Positions 30,304 through 39,746 of a stretch of DNA of 64,000 nucleotides are shown piece after piece (position 1 is the stretch's first letter; the number at the start of each line of letters is the position of its first letter). The stretch covers positions 124,001-188,000 of the forward strand of contig NZ_PXXX01000018.1 in the NCBI RefSeq assembly GCF_003367505.1, in the 5' to 3' direction. The position numbers and the translations under genes are program-made. Below the pieces are notes generated by a model. That model did no database searches and was not told the origin of the DNA. It was given only the letters and a program-made list of their open reading frames with translations. Source of the DNA: Lysinibacillus capsici. Its GTDB lineage: Bacteria; Bacillota; Bacilli; Bacillales_A; Planococcaceae.

Positions 30304-31503
30304 TTACATCCCTTTATGTAGATGACGACCTTTATTGACTTCACGCATTAAATAGTCCACAAAGAGATCATCTCTTACTAGCCATGCTTGTTTATTTCGC
30401 TTTAAAAACCACTCCGCTTCATTAAAACTCGCAAAGGATTGTGTCAGTAGCATGTTATTTTTTTCAATTATCCAATCAACCTCATCGTTTGAATAGAGCA
30501 TAAACATTTCATCTTGCTGATTTTTATAGAAAGTTCCAAACGTAGACCCTTTTACATTATAACGATTTCTTTTTGCATCCTCTGGAATAGGCTCTATATG
30601 GAATGTTGCCACTACATACTGCCTGTAAGCTTCCTCTGTTAATGAGCAGCCAGCAGCCTTTTGATGTCCACCTCCACCATATTTGGCAGCAATAGCTGAC
30701 ACATCAATATGATCATGGATTGTTCGAAAGGATATCTTTTTACTGCCCATATTAATCATCGCAATATAATCAAGATGCGGATTTTCCTTTCCCAATTCAT
30801 TGCCAAGCTCAGAAAGATAGGATTCTGCATAGACAACCCCAGCATAGTATTCTCCCAAAGTAGTTTGAATAAGCTCCCGTTTCTTACGCCGAATGTAACG
30901 CTCTGTTTTTTCTTCTTCCATGCTTAAAATTTTCTTTTCAAAATCATCAAAGTCAAAGTGATCACTTGTTTTTAAACGCTCAAGCATTTTCTCTTCAAAT
31001 TCTTCAATAGACACTAGAAAAAAAAGTGCATTTAATCTTTGTGCTTGTAAATTGCCGTTCTTTTCCCATTCCCATGTATCGTATTGTCTTACTAACTCTA
31101 CAAATTCAGAAACGGCTTCTGTTTTTTCTAATAGTCCATGGATAACCAGGTATTGATAATATAAAGATGTAGCTGACGTTAAAAAGCCTTGCTCATCCTC
31201 AATTAATACCTTTCCCCATTCATATTGATTGAAATGGAGTGCTGTCTTATGATGGTCCAACAATTGCACATTACCAGTCGCCTGATAATAATCATGAATC
31301 CTTTTTTCATTCTCTTCATTTGGAGAAAGATCTGTAATAAACAAAAATGTTTTCTGTTGATCATTCTCCAAAAAGAATTCGATTTCGCGATCAAGTGCTG
31401 TAATGGAATTGTAGCGTATCTTCACCTTATCGTTAAAAGCAAGCTTGGCTAAAATCCCACACCCTACTCCGTCTAAATCGTTATGTGATAATAATTTATA
31501 CAT
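30304..31503 (-). CDS. DHH-family phosphoesterase
   Basis: A 399-residue protein of the DHH/DHHA1 superfamily (RecJ, NrnA and related phosphodiesterases). Metal-binding motifs are visible: SHNDLDGVGCG (near 7), TDLSPNEEN (near 58), LLDHHKTA (near 81), and the DHHA1 GGGGHQKAAGC motif near 273. The remaining ~100 residues form an extra C-terminal region. Members act on nano-RNA, cyclic dinucleotides or DNA; the substrate cannot be read from the sequence. GAGGTGAG precedes the ATG. Confidence 0.85.
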   Translation of the reverse strand: MYKLLSHNDLDGVGCGILAKLAFNDKVKIRYNSITALDREIEFFLENDQQKTFLFITDLSPNEENEKRIHDYYQATGNVQLLDHHKTALHFNQYEWGKVLIEDEQGFLTSATSLYYQYLVIHGLLEKTEAVSEFVELVRQYDTWEWEKNGNLQAQRLNALFFLVSIEEFEEKMLERLKTSDHFDFDDFEKKILSMEEEKTERYIRRKKRELIQTTLGEYYAGVVYAESYLSELGNELGKENPHLDYIAMINMGSKKISFRTIHDHIDVSAIAAKYGGGGHQKAAGCSLTEEAYRQYVVATFHIEPIPEDAKRNRYNVKGSTFGTFYKNQQDEMFMLYSNDEVDWIIEKNNMLLTQSFASFNEAEWFLKRNKQAWLVRDDLFVDYLMREVNKGRHLHKGM

Positions 31504-31643
31504 GTTCTCACCTCGATTGTAGTATGGGTATTTTTTTGGTATTCAAACAGCTAATGACGTTCAATACGTAACAACATGGATATTGTTTTTCAGATAACAT
31601 ACATTAAAACCATACATCTTTAGGATGAAAGGGGACACAGTGA

Positions 31644-32351
31644 ATGAAAAGGAAACTAGCTTATAGTGGAATCGGATTTATTTTGATCTTTGCATTAGCA
31701 TTTTCAGCTTATAAATTAATGAATGCACGTGACTATCAATTATTTGGTCCTATTACCTCTCGGGTTGAAACTCAAGAAAAGGTCATTGCATTGACATTTG
31801 ATGACGGACCAACTGACAAAACTGGCTCTATTCTGTCGTTATTAGAGGACTACGAAGTAAAAGCCACTTTTTTTCTAATTGGACAGGATATCGAAGAACA
31901 TCCAGAAGAGGCTAAAAAAATAGTGGAAGCAGGACACCAGATTGGTAATCATACGTATTCTCATAAACGTATGGTATTAAAAAGCCCCTCCTTTATTAAA
32001 AATGAAATAGAAAAAACAGATGCCCTTATTGCCAATATTGGCTATCAGGAAACACCCGTAGTAAGACCACCATATGGTAAAAAGTTAATCGGCTTTCCCT
32101 ATTACTTAAATAAACATCAACGCGAGACCATTACATGGAACTTAGAGCCTGACACGTTCTTTACAAAGACAGAGGATAAAATAAATTATGTAAAGGAAAA
32201 CATTCAACCAGGCTCCATTATTTTATTGCACCCTATGTATGATCAAACTGACAATGAACTACAGACAATAGAAGGAATTCTTCAGTCCCTTACGGATGAG
32301 GGCTATACATTTGTCACGATAGATGACCTGTTCAAATTTAAAGCGTCATGA
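31644..32351 (+). CDS. Polysaccharide deacetylase (NodB/CE4 domain), membrane-anchored
   Basis: A carbohydrate esterase family 4 protein of 235 residues with an N-terminal membrane or signal segment (about 5-23), hence extracytoplasmic. NodB motifs are visible: TFDDGPT (near 52, metal-binding Asp), HQIGNHTYSHKRM (near 96), and RPPYGK (near 139), with late ILLHPMYD (near 193). The family removes N- or O-acetyl groups from peptidoglycan or other amino sugars. AAAGGGG precedes the ATG. Confidence 0.88.
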   Translation: MKRKLAYSGIGFILIFALAFSAYKLMNARDYQLFGPITSRVETQEKVIALTFDDGPTDKTGSILSLLEDYEVKATFFLIGQDIEEHPEEAKKIVEAGHQIGNHTYSHKRMVLKSPSFIKNEIEKTDALIANIGYQETPVVRPPYGKKLIGFPYYLNKHQRETITWNLEPDTFFTKTEDKINYVKENIQPGSIILLHPMYDQTDNELQTIEGILQSLTDEGYTFVTIDDLFKFKAS

Positions 32352-32398
32352 GATTGTTTCATGTTTTTGAAAACTTTATGAATAAGCTAGACATATTA

Positions 32399-32454
32399 TT
32401 GCAAAAAGTAATATTAAATATTATATTGACCATAGTCATATTTTGACTTTGGTC
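32399..32454 (+). promoter_or_regulatory. Promoter and palindromic operator of the tetR-monooxygenase pair
   Basis: TTGCAA (32399-32404), a 17-base spacer and TATATT (32422-32427) make a SigA promoter. Directly after the -10 lies an inverted repeat, GACCATAGTCA (32428-32438) and TGACTTTGGTC (32444-32454), matching at 10 of 11 positions. It covers the likely transcription start, where a repressor would block initiation, and suggests autoregulation by the downstream TetR protein. It is also followed by a T-run and could act as a weak terminator. Confidence 0.6.
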
Positions 32455-32483
32455 ATTTTTTTATAAAGGAGCCCGTTTCAGAA

Positions 32484-33071
32484 ATGCTAAGAGCAGAGCG
32501 TAAAAAAGAGTTAAAAGAGCAAATTTTTCTACAGGCTATTCAATTATTCAAGGAAAAAGGTTATGAGGCTGTAACCGTTCAGGAAATTGTTTCGGTATGT
32601 GGCATTGCTAAAGGTACTTTTTTCAATTATTTTTCAAGGAAAGATGACATTTTACTTTATTTAGGTACATCACAATTAGAAAAATTAACAAAACAATTAA
32701 ATCATTATCACTATATAGAAAACCCTAAAGAGCTCATTTTAGTGTTATTGGGTGATTTATTGAAAAGGCTTACAGAGCATAGTGAGTTAATGAAGCTAGT
32801 TGTTATGGAAATTATGAAATCCTCCTATTTAGTTGAAAACGAATACAACAGTATTCAAAAGTTACAAAAAAGTATAGAAAGCATTGTTGAACAAGCAAAA
32901 ATAAATGGCACTTTACAAAGTGAGCACGAAACACCTATTATCGCCTCTTCCATCATCAGCACATATTTCCACACATTATTATCTTGGTCTTTACAACACA
33001 GTGAAGAAAAAGATATAGAAGCTTTGTTTGAAAAACATTTAGACATTGTTTGGAAAGGCATTAGTAAATAA
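32484..33071 (+). CDS. TetR/AcrR-family transcriptional regulator
   Basis: A 195-residue repressor-type regulator with the TetR helix-turn-helix in VTVQEIVSVCGIAKGTFFNYF (near 30-50) and a divergent all-helical ligand domain. AAAGGAG precedes the ATG at 32484. The gene lies 22 bases before the FAD monooxygenase and behind a palindromic operator. It probably controls that enzyme in response to its substrate; the inducer is unknown. Confidence 0.9.
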   Translation: MLRAERKKELKEQIFLQAIQLFKEKGYEAVTVQEIVSVCGIAKGTFFNYFSRKDDILLYLGTSQLEKLTKQLNHYHYIENPKELILVLLGDLLKRLTEHSELMKLVVMEIMKSSYLVENEYNSIQKLQKSIESIVEQAKINGTLQSEHETPIIASSIISTYFHTLLSWSLQHSEEKDIEALFEKHLDIVWKGISK

Positions 33072-33093
33072 TTTAAAAGAATGGAGGATAAGA

Positions 33094-34236
33094 ATGCGTA
33101 AAAAAATTATTGTAGTAGGCAGTGGAATAGCAGGTTTAAGTGTAGCTGTAGCTCTGCAGAAAATGGACATGGATGTATCAGTTTATGAAAGGGCTTCAAA
33201 ACCAACTGTTGCAGGAGCTGGTATTATCATTGCACCAAACGCTTTAAAAGCTCTAGAGCCATTTGGGATAGCTCAAACAATTAAGGAAAGAGGCAAACCT
33301 AGTGATGGCTTCCATATCCTTTCAGAGCAAGGAAAGATGCTTAATAAACTTACGATTCCTTCTAGTTATCAATACATGTATTCCATCCACAGAAAGGATT
33401 TACATAATATTCTATTGTCAGCATTAAGGCCAAACACTGTTAATTGGGGCAAAAATTTTTCACATGTCATACAGGATTCGCAAGGCGTACAGGTGACATT
33501 CGAAGACAATAGTATTGTGACTGGCGACATTTTAATTGCTGCTGATGGGATTCATTCCCCTATTCGCAAGCAACTATTTCCCAATAGTTCGTATCGCTAT
33601 GCTGGTTACACATGCTGGCGTGGCGTAATGGCTACAAAAGGAATACCCAATATTAAGGAATCATTTTTCGAAACATGGGGCTCCCAGGGGCGATTTGGGA
33701 TAGTTCCATTACCAAATGATCAAGTCTATTGGTATGCTCTTGTCAATGCAAAGCCCAATGATGCTAATTATATAAAATTTACTACCACTGATTTATTTAA
33801 TCATTTTAAAGAATATCATTTTCCAATACCAACTTTATTGAACAATACGGATGAACATCAAATGATCCACCGTGATGTGTTTGATATTGTACCAATGGAT
33901 AAGTTCTATCATCATCGTACCGTTTTTATTGGGGATGCTGCGCATGCAGTTACACCCAACATGGGGCAAGGGGCATGTCAAGCAATCGAAGACGCCCGAA
34001 TATTAGCAGAATATCTTAATAAGTATGAAAATATCACTCAAGCATTTGCCAACTACAATGCCCATCGAAAAGAAAAAGTAAATACTATCTCTAAGCAATC
34101 ATGGAATATTGGCAAAATGGCTCAGATGAATAATCGTTTTTTAATTAGCCTGAGAAATAAGTTATTAACATTAACACCCCAAGTAATGATTCAAAAACAA
34201 GCACAGCATGTCTATAATTTTGAAACCACAAAATAA
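33094..34236 (+). CDS. FAD-dependent aromatic-type monooxygenase
   Basis: A group A flavin monooxygenase (PHBH fold) of 380 residues. FAD motifs are visible: VVGSGIAGLSVAVAL near the N-terminus, ILIAADGIHSPIRKQL (DG motif, near 145) and FIGDAAHAVTPNMGQGACQAIEDA (GD motif, near 278). Relatives hydroxylate salicylate, other aromatics or antibiotics such as tetracyclines; the substrate here is unknown. I start at the ATG at 33094, preceded by GGAGG. It forms an operon with the upstream TetR gene. Confidence 0.88.
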   Translation: MRKKIIVVGSGIAGLSVAVALQKMDMDVSVYERASKPTVAGAGIIIAPNALKALEPFGIAQTIKERGKPSDGFHILSEQGKMLNKLTIPSSYQYMYSIHRKDLHNILLSALRPNTVNWGKNFSHVIQDSQGVQVTFEDNSIVTGDILIAADGIHSPIRKQLFPNSSYRYAGYTCWRGVMATKGIPNIKESFFETWGSQGRFGIVPLPNDQVYWYALVNAKPNDANYIKFTTTDLFNHFKEYHFPIPTLLNNTDEHQMIHRDVFDIVPMDKFYHHRTVFIGDAAHAVTPNMGQGACQAIEDARILAEYLNKYENITQAFANYNAHRKEKVNTISKQSWNIGKMAQMNNRFLISLRNKLLTLTPQVMIQKQAQHVYNFETTK

Positions 34237-34257
34237 ACAAACTATAACGAAATTCTT

Positions 34258-34286
34258 AAAATCTGCACTTTCTTTGTGCAGATTTT
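34258..34286 (+). terminator. Terminator after the monooxygenase gene
   Basis: AAAATCTGCAC / GTGCAGATTTT with a 7-base loop and a following T-run. The rest of the gap to 34572 is AT-rich and probably holds the promoter of the decarboxylase gene; no firm consensus was identified. Confidence 0.88.
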
Positions 34287-34572
34287 TTCTTTTAACTAGT
34301 CAAATAGATAAAAAGTAATAGCTCTTAAAGTTTTTCTTATAATAATATCATCATCCTTTTTCATTTTAAGATATTTCTTTAAAAATCAAGCTACAGTAAC
34401 ATAGTTAGAATTTGTCAATAAAACTTAGATTTTTCAGAAATGTCTATAAATATTTTTTCAGTAAAATATAATCACCATCTCTGCTAAAATATGCTATTAT
34501 ACCTTTAGTATAATGTCCTATTTTTATCAAAGTAAAAATAGAGGAAATATGAACTACAAAAGGATGATGAAT

Positions 34573-36216
34573 ATGCAAAATATCCAACAATTATTCCAGA
34601 GCGAAGATGGAAATATCCAACAAAGAGAGAATTTTTTGTCCCTATTAGAGAAAATTGTTTCCTCATTAGATGAATTAAAGAACCCAAATAAGACAACTCT
34701 TGGTCCAATGAAAGAGCGATCTGCTAATTTTTATCAAGAGCTTATGCAAGAGCATCAAGTGCCAACAACTGGGATCGGACTCGATCAAGTTGTAAAAGAA
34801 TTGACACATTTAATGCAAGGACACCCTTATCATACACGTAACTTTGTAACAAATGTTTTACCGATGGCAAGTATTCCTGGAGTGTTAGGACAGTTTACAA
34901 ATGCGCTATTGAATGGCAATAATTTATGGGATGTTTATGGTCCTGCTGCTGCTGAGTGTGAGGTTAAAGTAGTAGCAATGATGTGTAAATTAGTAGGCTA
35001 TGATTATACGAAAAGTTTTGGCTATACTACATGGGGTGGACAAGGTGCTGTTTTTAGTGGACTTCGTCTTGCCATTGCAAAACAATTCCCTCAAGCAAAA
35101 GAAGATGGTGTTCCTACTAATTTATATTGCTTTGCTTCAGAGAATGCCCATTACAGTCTTTTAAAATCAGTAGAAGCCGTGGGTATCGGCAGTAAACATT
35201 TAGTCCGTGTAAAAGCAGGTAAAGATCATTCTATGGATGTAGAAGACTTACGTGCACGTATGACAGACGTCATCGAAAATGGCGGTATTCCTGTTTATGT
35301 AGTAGCGACAACAGGTGCTACTGATCAATTTGGTATTGATGATGTCCAAGCCATCAAAGAAGTCACAACAACCCTTGAGAAGAAATACAACTTACAACCA
35401 GTACATATTCATGCTGATTCGGCTTTAGGTGGTTTTTATGCCTTCTTTAATGATTATGATTTTAATAAAAACCCACTCCAATTCGAGTCAGAGGTTTTAC
35501 AGGGATTAGCACAAATCCGTGAACGTATGCAACATCTAGCCATTGCGGATAGCCTATGCTTTGATTTCCAAAAGCTTGGCCAAACACCTTATTTAACTAG
35601 TCTATTTTTAATTAAGGAAGGTAAAAGTTTACAGCTACTAGATATTGAGGACTTTGATACGCCATATGTAGGCAATCGTGGTTATGGCTCTTATCATACT
35701 GGCTATACATTAGAATGCTCTCGAATGGGTAGCTCCATTGCTATTTTTGCTGCATTGCAGGCATTTGGTAAGGAAGGCTATCAACAACTATTAGCTAATT
35801 ATGTACGTGTGAATTTAGCATTCCGTGCTCAATTAGCTGCGAAAACGCCAATGCTACAGGTGGTTAATGAATCCAATATTGGGCCAGTCACAGCGTTTCG
35901 TTTATATCCAGACGGCATGAATTGGCAAGCTGAACAAGCTGGTCACTATACACAAGACCAAATAGAACACATAAACGGTATCAATGCTTCATTCTTTGAA
36001 ATTATTGGAGAAGGTCGAGACGAAGTATTCTTTGGTGACACAACGCGTGTTTGCACGGTTAGTACTAGTGATACAACACAACAAGTACCAGTTGCAGCGG
36101 CAAAATTTTTCTCTATCTCACCTTATACGGAGACAGAACACATCTCTAATATGATTCATTTCTTACAGCAAAAGCTTAAAGTACTGGAGGCGTCCCACAT
36201 TGCGTATCGTCACTAA
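34573..36216 (+). CDS. Pyridoxal-5'-phosphate-dependent (group II-like) decarboxylase
   Basis: A fold-type I PLP enzyme of 547 residues. [15 protein letters not shown] (near 278) supplies the PLP-contacting Asp, and the Schiff-base Lys is in [11 protein letters not shown] (near 334). These resemble the amino-acid decarboxylases of the glutamate/aromatic type, but substrate specificity is not readable. I place the start at the ATG at 34573, after AAAAGG; other in-frame ATGs lie at 34513, 34549 (with GAGGAA only 2-3 bases away), 34564 and 34567. The end overlaps the chemoreceptor gene by 17 bases, an unusual coupling. Confidence 0.85.
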   Translation: MQNIQQLFQSEDGNIQQRENFLSLLEKIVSSLDELKNPNKTTLGPMKERSANFYQELMQEHQVPTTGIGLDQVVKELTHLMQGHPYHTRNFVTNVLPMASIPGVLGQFTNALLNGNNLWDVYGPAAAECEVKVVAMMCKLVGYDYTKSFGYTTWGGQGAVFSGLRLAIAKQFPQAKEDGVPTNLYCFASENAHYSLLKSVEAVGIGSKHLVRVKAGKDHSMDVEDLRARMTDVIENGGIPVYVVATTGATDQFGIDDVQAIKEVTTTLEKKYNLQPVHIHADSALGGFYAFFNDYDFNKNPLQFESEVLQGLAQIRERMQHLAIADSLCFDFQKLGQTPYLTSLFLIKEGKSLQLLDIEDFDTPYVGNRGYGSYHTGYTLECSRMGSSIAIFAALQAFGKEGYQQLLANYVRVNLAFRAQLAAKTPMLQVVNESNIGPVTAFRLYPDGMNWQAEQAGHYTQDQIEHINGINASFFEIIGEGRDEVFFGDTTRVCTVSTSDTTQQVPVAAAKFFSISPYTETEHISNMIHFLQQKLKVLEASHIAYRH

Positions 36217-37897
36217 ATTTAAGAGTTCTTTACTCTACAAATATATTGCCAGTTTCACCATTCCAATAGCGATTATTTCCTTGCTCTTTAGTATTGTGTT
36301 ATTTGCCGTTTCTTACCGCATTATTGACAACTTTGTTATTAAACAATTTGAATCTACTTTAGAGATTACATCGACAACAATTTTTGAAGATATTGAGAAA
36401 AATGATGTAAAGGCAGCGGATAATGGTAGCCCTGACAAATACAAAAAGCTTTTAGATCAATTGAATGCAACGGTTAAAAAATATGATGTTGAAAACGCCT
36501 ATATCCTTTCTAAAGCAAATGGTAAGGAACATATCGTCGCACTAAGTAATACCGACAATCATCAGCAAGATTATGTATTTAGTGAAGAAATGCATGAAGC
36601 CGTAGCTAGTGGTAACACACAAACAAGTGATATTTATAAGGATGAATATGGTATCCATAAATCCATTTTTATCCCATTTAAAGATACAGATATTATTTTC
36701 GGTTTAGATATGGATGCTTCCTTCATTTCTAAGCTTCAAACGGAAACACTTTGGATTTGTATTATTTTAACGATAGTATTTGTAATTTTTGGTATAATCG
36801 TTGCTTACTTTATTAGTGTAGGCATTACAAAGCCAATTAAAAAAATGACACGTTATGTTGGTCAAGTTGCACAGGGAGATTTGGCTGTTGAACCTCTTCA
36901 CATAAAAGGTTCCAATGAAATTGCCCAGCTTTCATCAGGCATTGAAAACATGACGGAAGATTTGCGTTCGTTAATTAAACAAATCGCTCAAAATGCTGAA
37001 CAAGTGGCCGCAATGTCGGAGGAATTAACAGCAAGCTCTGAACAGACAAGTGCATCCATTCAGCAAATAACCTCTTCTATGCAAGAGGTTGCAGCGGGTT
37101 CAGAAAAGCAAACTTCTTCGATTGAAGAAGTGGATAGTCATATTACAACCATCTCTAACAAAATGTCAGAGGTAGTGACAAGTGTAACCGATGTAACAGA
37201 TAAGGCATTCCAAGCATCTGCTATATCAGAAAAAGGCAACACAACAATCCAAGATGCTACTGAAAAAATGGCCGTAACATCTCAGGCTATTCAAGAGTCA
37301 GCAGCTGTAGTAGAACGTTTAAGCACATACACAAATGAAATTGGGGATATTGTGACATTGATTACCCAAATTACAGATCAAACGAATTTACTTGCATTAA
37401 ATGCTTCGATTGAGGCAGCGCGTGCAGGCGAACACGGTAAAGGCTTTGCAGTTGTAGCGGAGGAAGTCCGTAAATTAGCCGATCAATCTTTAGAGGCAAC
37501 TAACAGTATTCGTACACGCATTGAAACGATTAAAGAAGAATCTGCACAAGCCGTCAAATCAATGGCTATCAGTAGCAGTAATCTTGCCGAAAGCTCAACA
37601 ACATTCAATGCATCCGGAGAGGCATTTGCTGAAATTTATACCCAAGTCACTGCACTGACGAGAGAAATGGACCATGTCAATAACGTGATGTCCAATATCA
37701 ATGAAGGTGTTAGCAATATTGCTAGTTCTGTTGAACAAGTGGGGGTCGTAGCTGTTCAAGCTTCAGGCAATATTCAAAACGTAGCTGCTGCCTCTGAGGA
37801 GCAATCTGCAAGTATCGAAGAAATAACAGCTTCCTCTAATAACTTAGCTGAAATGGCTCAACAGCTTCGCAATATCATTCAAAAATTCCAGTTATAA
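36200..37897 (+). CDS. Methyl-accepting chemotaxis protein
   Basis: A transmembrane chemoreceptor of 565 residues: membrane segment 1 (about 12-38), an external ligand domain of about 145 residues (Cache-like), membrane segment 2 (about 184-207), HAMP (about 208-262), and a long signalling helix hairpin. The conserved tip [34 protein letters not shown] lies near 390-425 and no CheB/R pentapeptide tail is present. The start is TTG at 36200 with GGAGG upstream, both inside the decarboxylase gene. The ligand is unknown; the overlap suggests it relates to the decarboxylase substrate or product. Confidence 0.93.
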   Translation: MRIVTKFKSSLLYKYIASFTIPIAIISLLFSIVLFAVSYRIIDNFVIKQFESTLEITSTTIFEDIEKNDVKAADNGSPDKYKKLLDQLNATVKKYDVENAYILSKANGKEHIVALSNTDNHQQDYVFSEEMHEAVASGNTQTSDIYKDEYGIHKSIFIPFKDTDIIFGLDMDASFISKLQTETLWICIILTIVFVIFGIIVAYFISVGITKPIKKMTRYVGQVAQGDLAVEPLHIKGSNEIAQLSSGIENMTEDLRSLIKQIAQNAEQVAAMSEELTASSEQTSASIQQITSSMQEVAAGSEKQTSSIEEVDSHITTISNKMSEVVTSVTDVTDKAFQASAISEKGNTTIQDATEKMAVTSQAIQESAAVVERLSTYTNEIGDIVTLITQITDQTNLLALNASIEAARAGEHGKGFAVVAEEVRKLADQSLEATNSIRTRIETIKEESAQAVKSMAISSSNLAESSTTFNASGEAFAEIYTQVTALTREMDHVNNVMSNINEGVSNIASSVEQVGVVAVQASGNIQNVAAASEEQSASIEEITASSNNLAEMAQQLRNIIQKFQL

Positions 37898-37905
37898 AAA
37901 TAACA

Positions 37906-37938
37906 AATCCGCTATGCACATTTTCGGCATAGCGGATT
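37906..37938 (+). terminator. Terminator after the chemoreceptor gene
   Basis: A perfect 12-bp stem, AATCCGCTATGC / GCATAGCGGATT, with a 9-base loop, followed by CTTCTTTCC. It separates this operon from the convergent yqeY. Confidence 0.8.
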
Positions 37939-37978
37939 CTTCTTTCCATAAAAACTCTCCTACCAAAATGGTAAAAGT

Positions 37979-38407
37979 TTAGGCAATAATATTTTTCACA
38001 ACTTTTGAAATAACGGCACCTTCAGCCTGACCTGTCAGCAATGGTTTTGCAATTTTCATGGCTTCTCCCATGTTCATTCCTTTTCCAACACCCGCTGCCA
38101 CTAATTTCTCTGCAATTTCTTCTTCTGATAATTGCTTTGGTAAAAAGGATCTCAAAAGTGTCAATTTGGCTTCCTCTTTTTCAATCAGGTCTGCTCGCCC
38201 AGCCGTTTGTGCACCTTCTAAAGCCTGATTTGTTTGTTTGACCTCTCGATTAATAATAGCTATTTCTTCGTCAGCTGTTAAAGCCTCTCCCTTTTCTTTT
38301 TCAGCTGAATCTAATGCTGACTTTAAAAGGGATAATACACCCTTCGCTAACGTATCTTTTTCTCTCATTGCCGTTTTTAATTGTTCAAATATTTCTGTTT
38401 TTAACAA
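37979..38407 (-). CDS. yqeY: YqeY (GatB/YqeY domain) protein, displaced from rpsU
   Basis: A 142-residue protein of the YqeY family, related to the C-terminal tail domain of the GatB amidotransferase subunit; its role is not established. Features include MREKDTLAKGVLSLLKSALDSAEKEKG (near 13), SFLPKQLSEEEI (near 85), and the GMNMGEAMKIAKPLLTGQAEGAVISKVVK tail. The start is probably TTG at 38407, eight bases after AAGGAG; the GTG at 38416 abuts that site. In B. subtilis this gene follows rpsU; here it lies about 28 kb away in the accessory region. Confidence 0.9.
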   Translation of the reverse strand: MLKTEIFEQLKTAMREKDTLAKGVLSLLKSALDSAEKEKGEALTADEEIAIINREVKQTNQALEGAQTAGRADLIEKEEAKLTLLRSFLPKQLSEEEIAEKLVAAGVGKGMNMGEAMKIAKPLLTGQAEGAVISKVVKNIIA

Positions 38408-38457
38408 TGATCTCACTCCTTCTAACCGTCTATATCAAAAAAATTATATCATAAAAA

Positions 38458-39483
38458 TCATGAAGGATTATAGTTCGTTGCATCTGCTAACTTTACTTTA
38501 TAGTGTAATATTCCCTTTAACTCACCTTCATAAGAAAAAATGCCTTGCTGAATTAATTGACGCAGACGATAGTCAATCCATTCAGCCTCTCTCAATTCTT
38601 CCATATGCCCCAGTACCTCTCCAATTAACCTAGCTGCAACTTGGTAATGAATTTCCTCTTGTTCTTCCTGTAAACGTTTAGCACAGGTAATGATCAAGTC
38701 ATCCTCTCTATCCTCATTATTATTTCCCCAAAGTTCATGATATTTCCATGTATGTATGCAATCGTAATCATCCATTAACAGATTTAGCCCTTCTTTGCAT
38801 AGGGAGTGCCTCAATGCTTCTTTTAATGGCCATCTTTGGAAATGTTCATAAAAGTAAAGTAAATCCTCTGTGTTGACCTCTCCAGTCGATCTTGGATAAT
38901 GATCCTCTGCTAACTGTGGTAAAGTATATAACTCATGAAATAACTGAAAAGTATCTAATACATAGATATCATTTGTTTTCTGTTCGAGCATCGCCAAGAC
39001 GAGTCGAAGCCCTATTTGCTCATGAGCATTTTGACAAGTCCAAATCAGTATATCCTGATGAGGGGGGATATTTTTAATTTTCTCTATTGCTTCCTTCATC
39101 TCCCGCTCACATATGATCAATCCATCATCTTCTATTAGATAGCGCTGTTCCAACCATTGAAAACGAACTTCAATTCCGTCCCTTGTATGTACATCTTTCA
39201 AAGGACCAACAGAAAAATTACCTGGCACAACAATAATCTCCTCGGACTTAGCATAGTCAGGATTACGAAAGGCTGCTTTCAAGCTCCCCCCAGGTGAATG
39301 ACCGAATACAATATGCACCGTTTGTACCGTTGAAGAATTCCGCTCCTCAGCTTGCTGTAATAAAAACTGTAACATGCTATCTCTTGACTGTTCATTTATT
39401 AAAGTTAAAAGAAGCATCGACTTCGCATCAGCTTCACTCAATCGTTGTATTGACTGTTTTAGTTGGTTGATCTTCTCCATCAT
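38458..39483 (-). CDS. DUF1835/DUF3658-type protein
   Basis: A 341-residue cytoplasmic protein with no membrane segment. HIVFGHSPGGSLKAAF (near 60) and the following GPLKDVHTRDG are typical of DUF1835, and the C-terminal half matches DUF3658 by memory. Function is unknown. I start at the ATG at 39483, after AAAGGAG; upstream in-frame codons lack a ribosome binding site. It lies about 50 bases upstream of yqeY on the same strand. Confidence 0.75.
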   Translation of the reverse strand: MMEKINQLKQSIQRLSEADAKSMLLLTLINEQSRDSMLQFLLQQAEERNSSTVQTVHIVFGHSPGGSLKAAFRNPDYAKSEEIIVVPGNFSVGPLKDVHTRDGIEVRFQWLEQRYLIEDDGLIICEREMKEAIEKIKNIPPHQDILIWTCQNAHEQIGLRLVLAMLEQKTNDIYVLDTFQLFHELYTLPQLAEDHYPRSTGEVNTEDLLYFYEHFQRWPLKEALRHSLCKEGLNLLMDDYDCIHTWKYHELWGNNNEDREDDLIITCAKRLQEEQEEIHYQVAARLIGEVLGHMEELREAEWIDYRLRQLIQQGIFSYEGELKGILHYKVKLADATNYNPS

Positions 39484-39702
39484 CTGTACTCCTTTATTTA
39501 AAAACACCTAACCTTATCATACCTCTTTATTACCTCAAATTACTAATTTAGTTAGTTTTAAAGATATGTTACTACTATTGCTAGTGAATTCTTTAATCTG
39601 GGCGGAGGCTCACTTCTTTTGAGCGACTTGCTCACTTTTTGGAGCAGGACAATGTATGAACTATATTCTCCAAAGCTAAAAACACTCATGTCCCTATAAA
39701 AA

Positions 39703-39744
39703 AACATACTACGCGTAGTAGCTCAACTACGACGGTAGTATGTT
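39703..39744 (-). terminator. Terminator after the MDR oxidoreductase gene
   Basis: AACATACTAC pairs with GTAGTATGTT, with a further inner pairing (GTAGT / ACTAC) and a short loop. The minus strand continues in TTTTTTT. It starts 2 bases after the stop of the gene at 39747. The rest of the gap 39484-39702 holds no recognisable gene. Confidence 0.88.
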
Positions 39745-39746
39745 AT

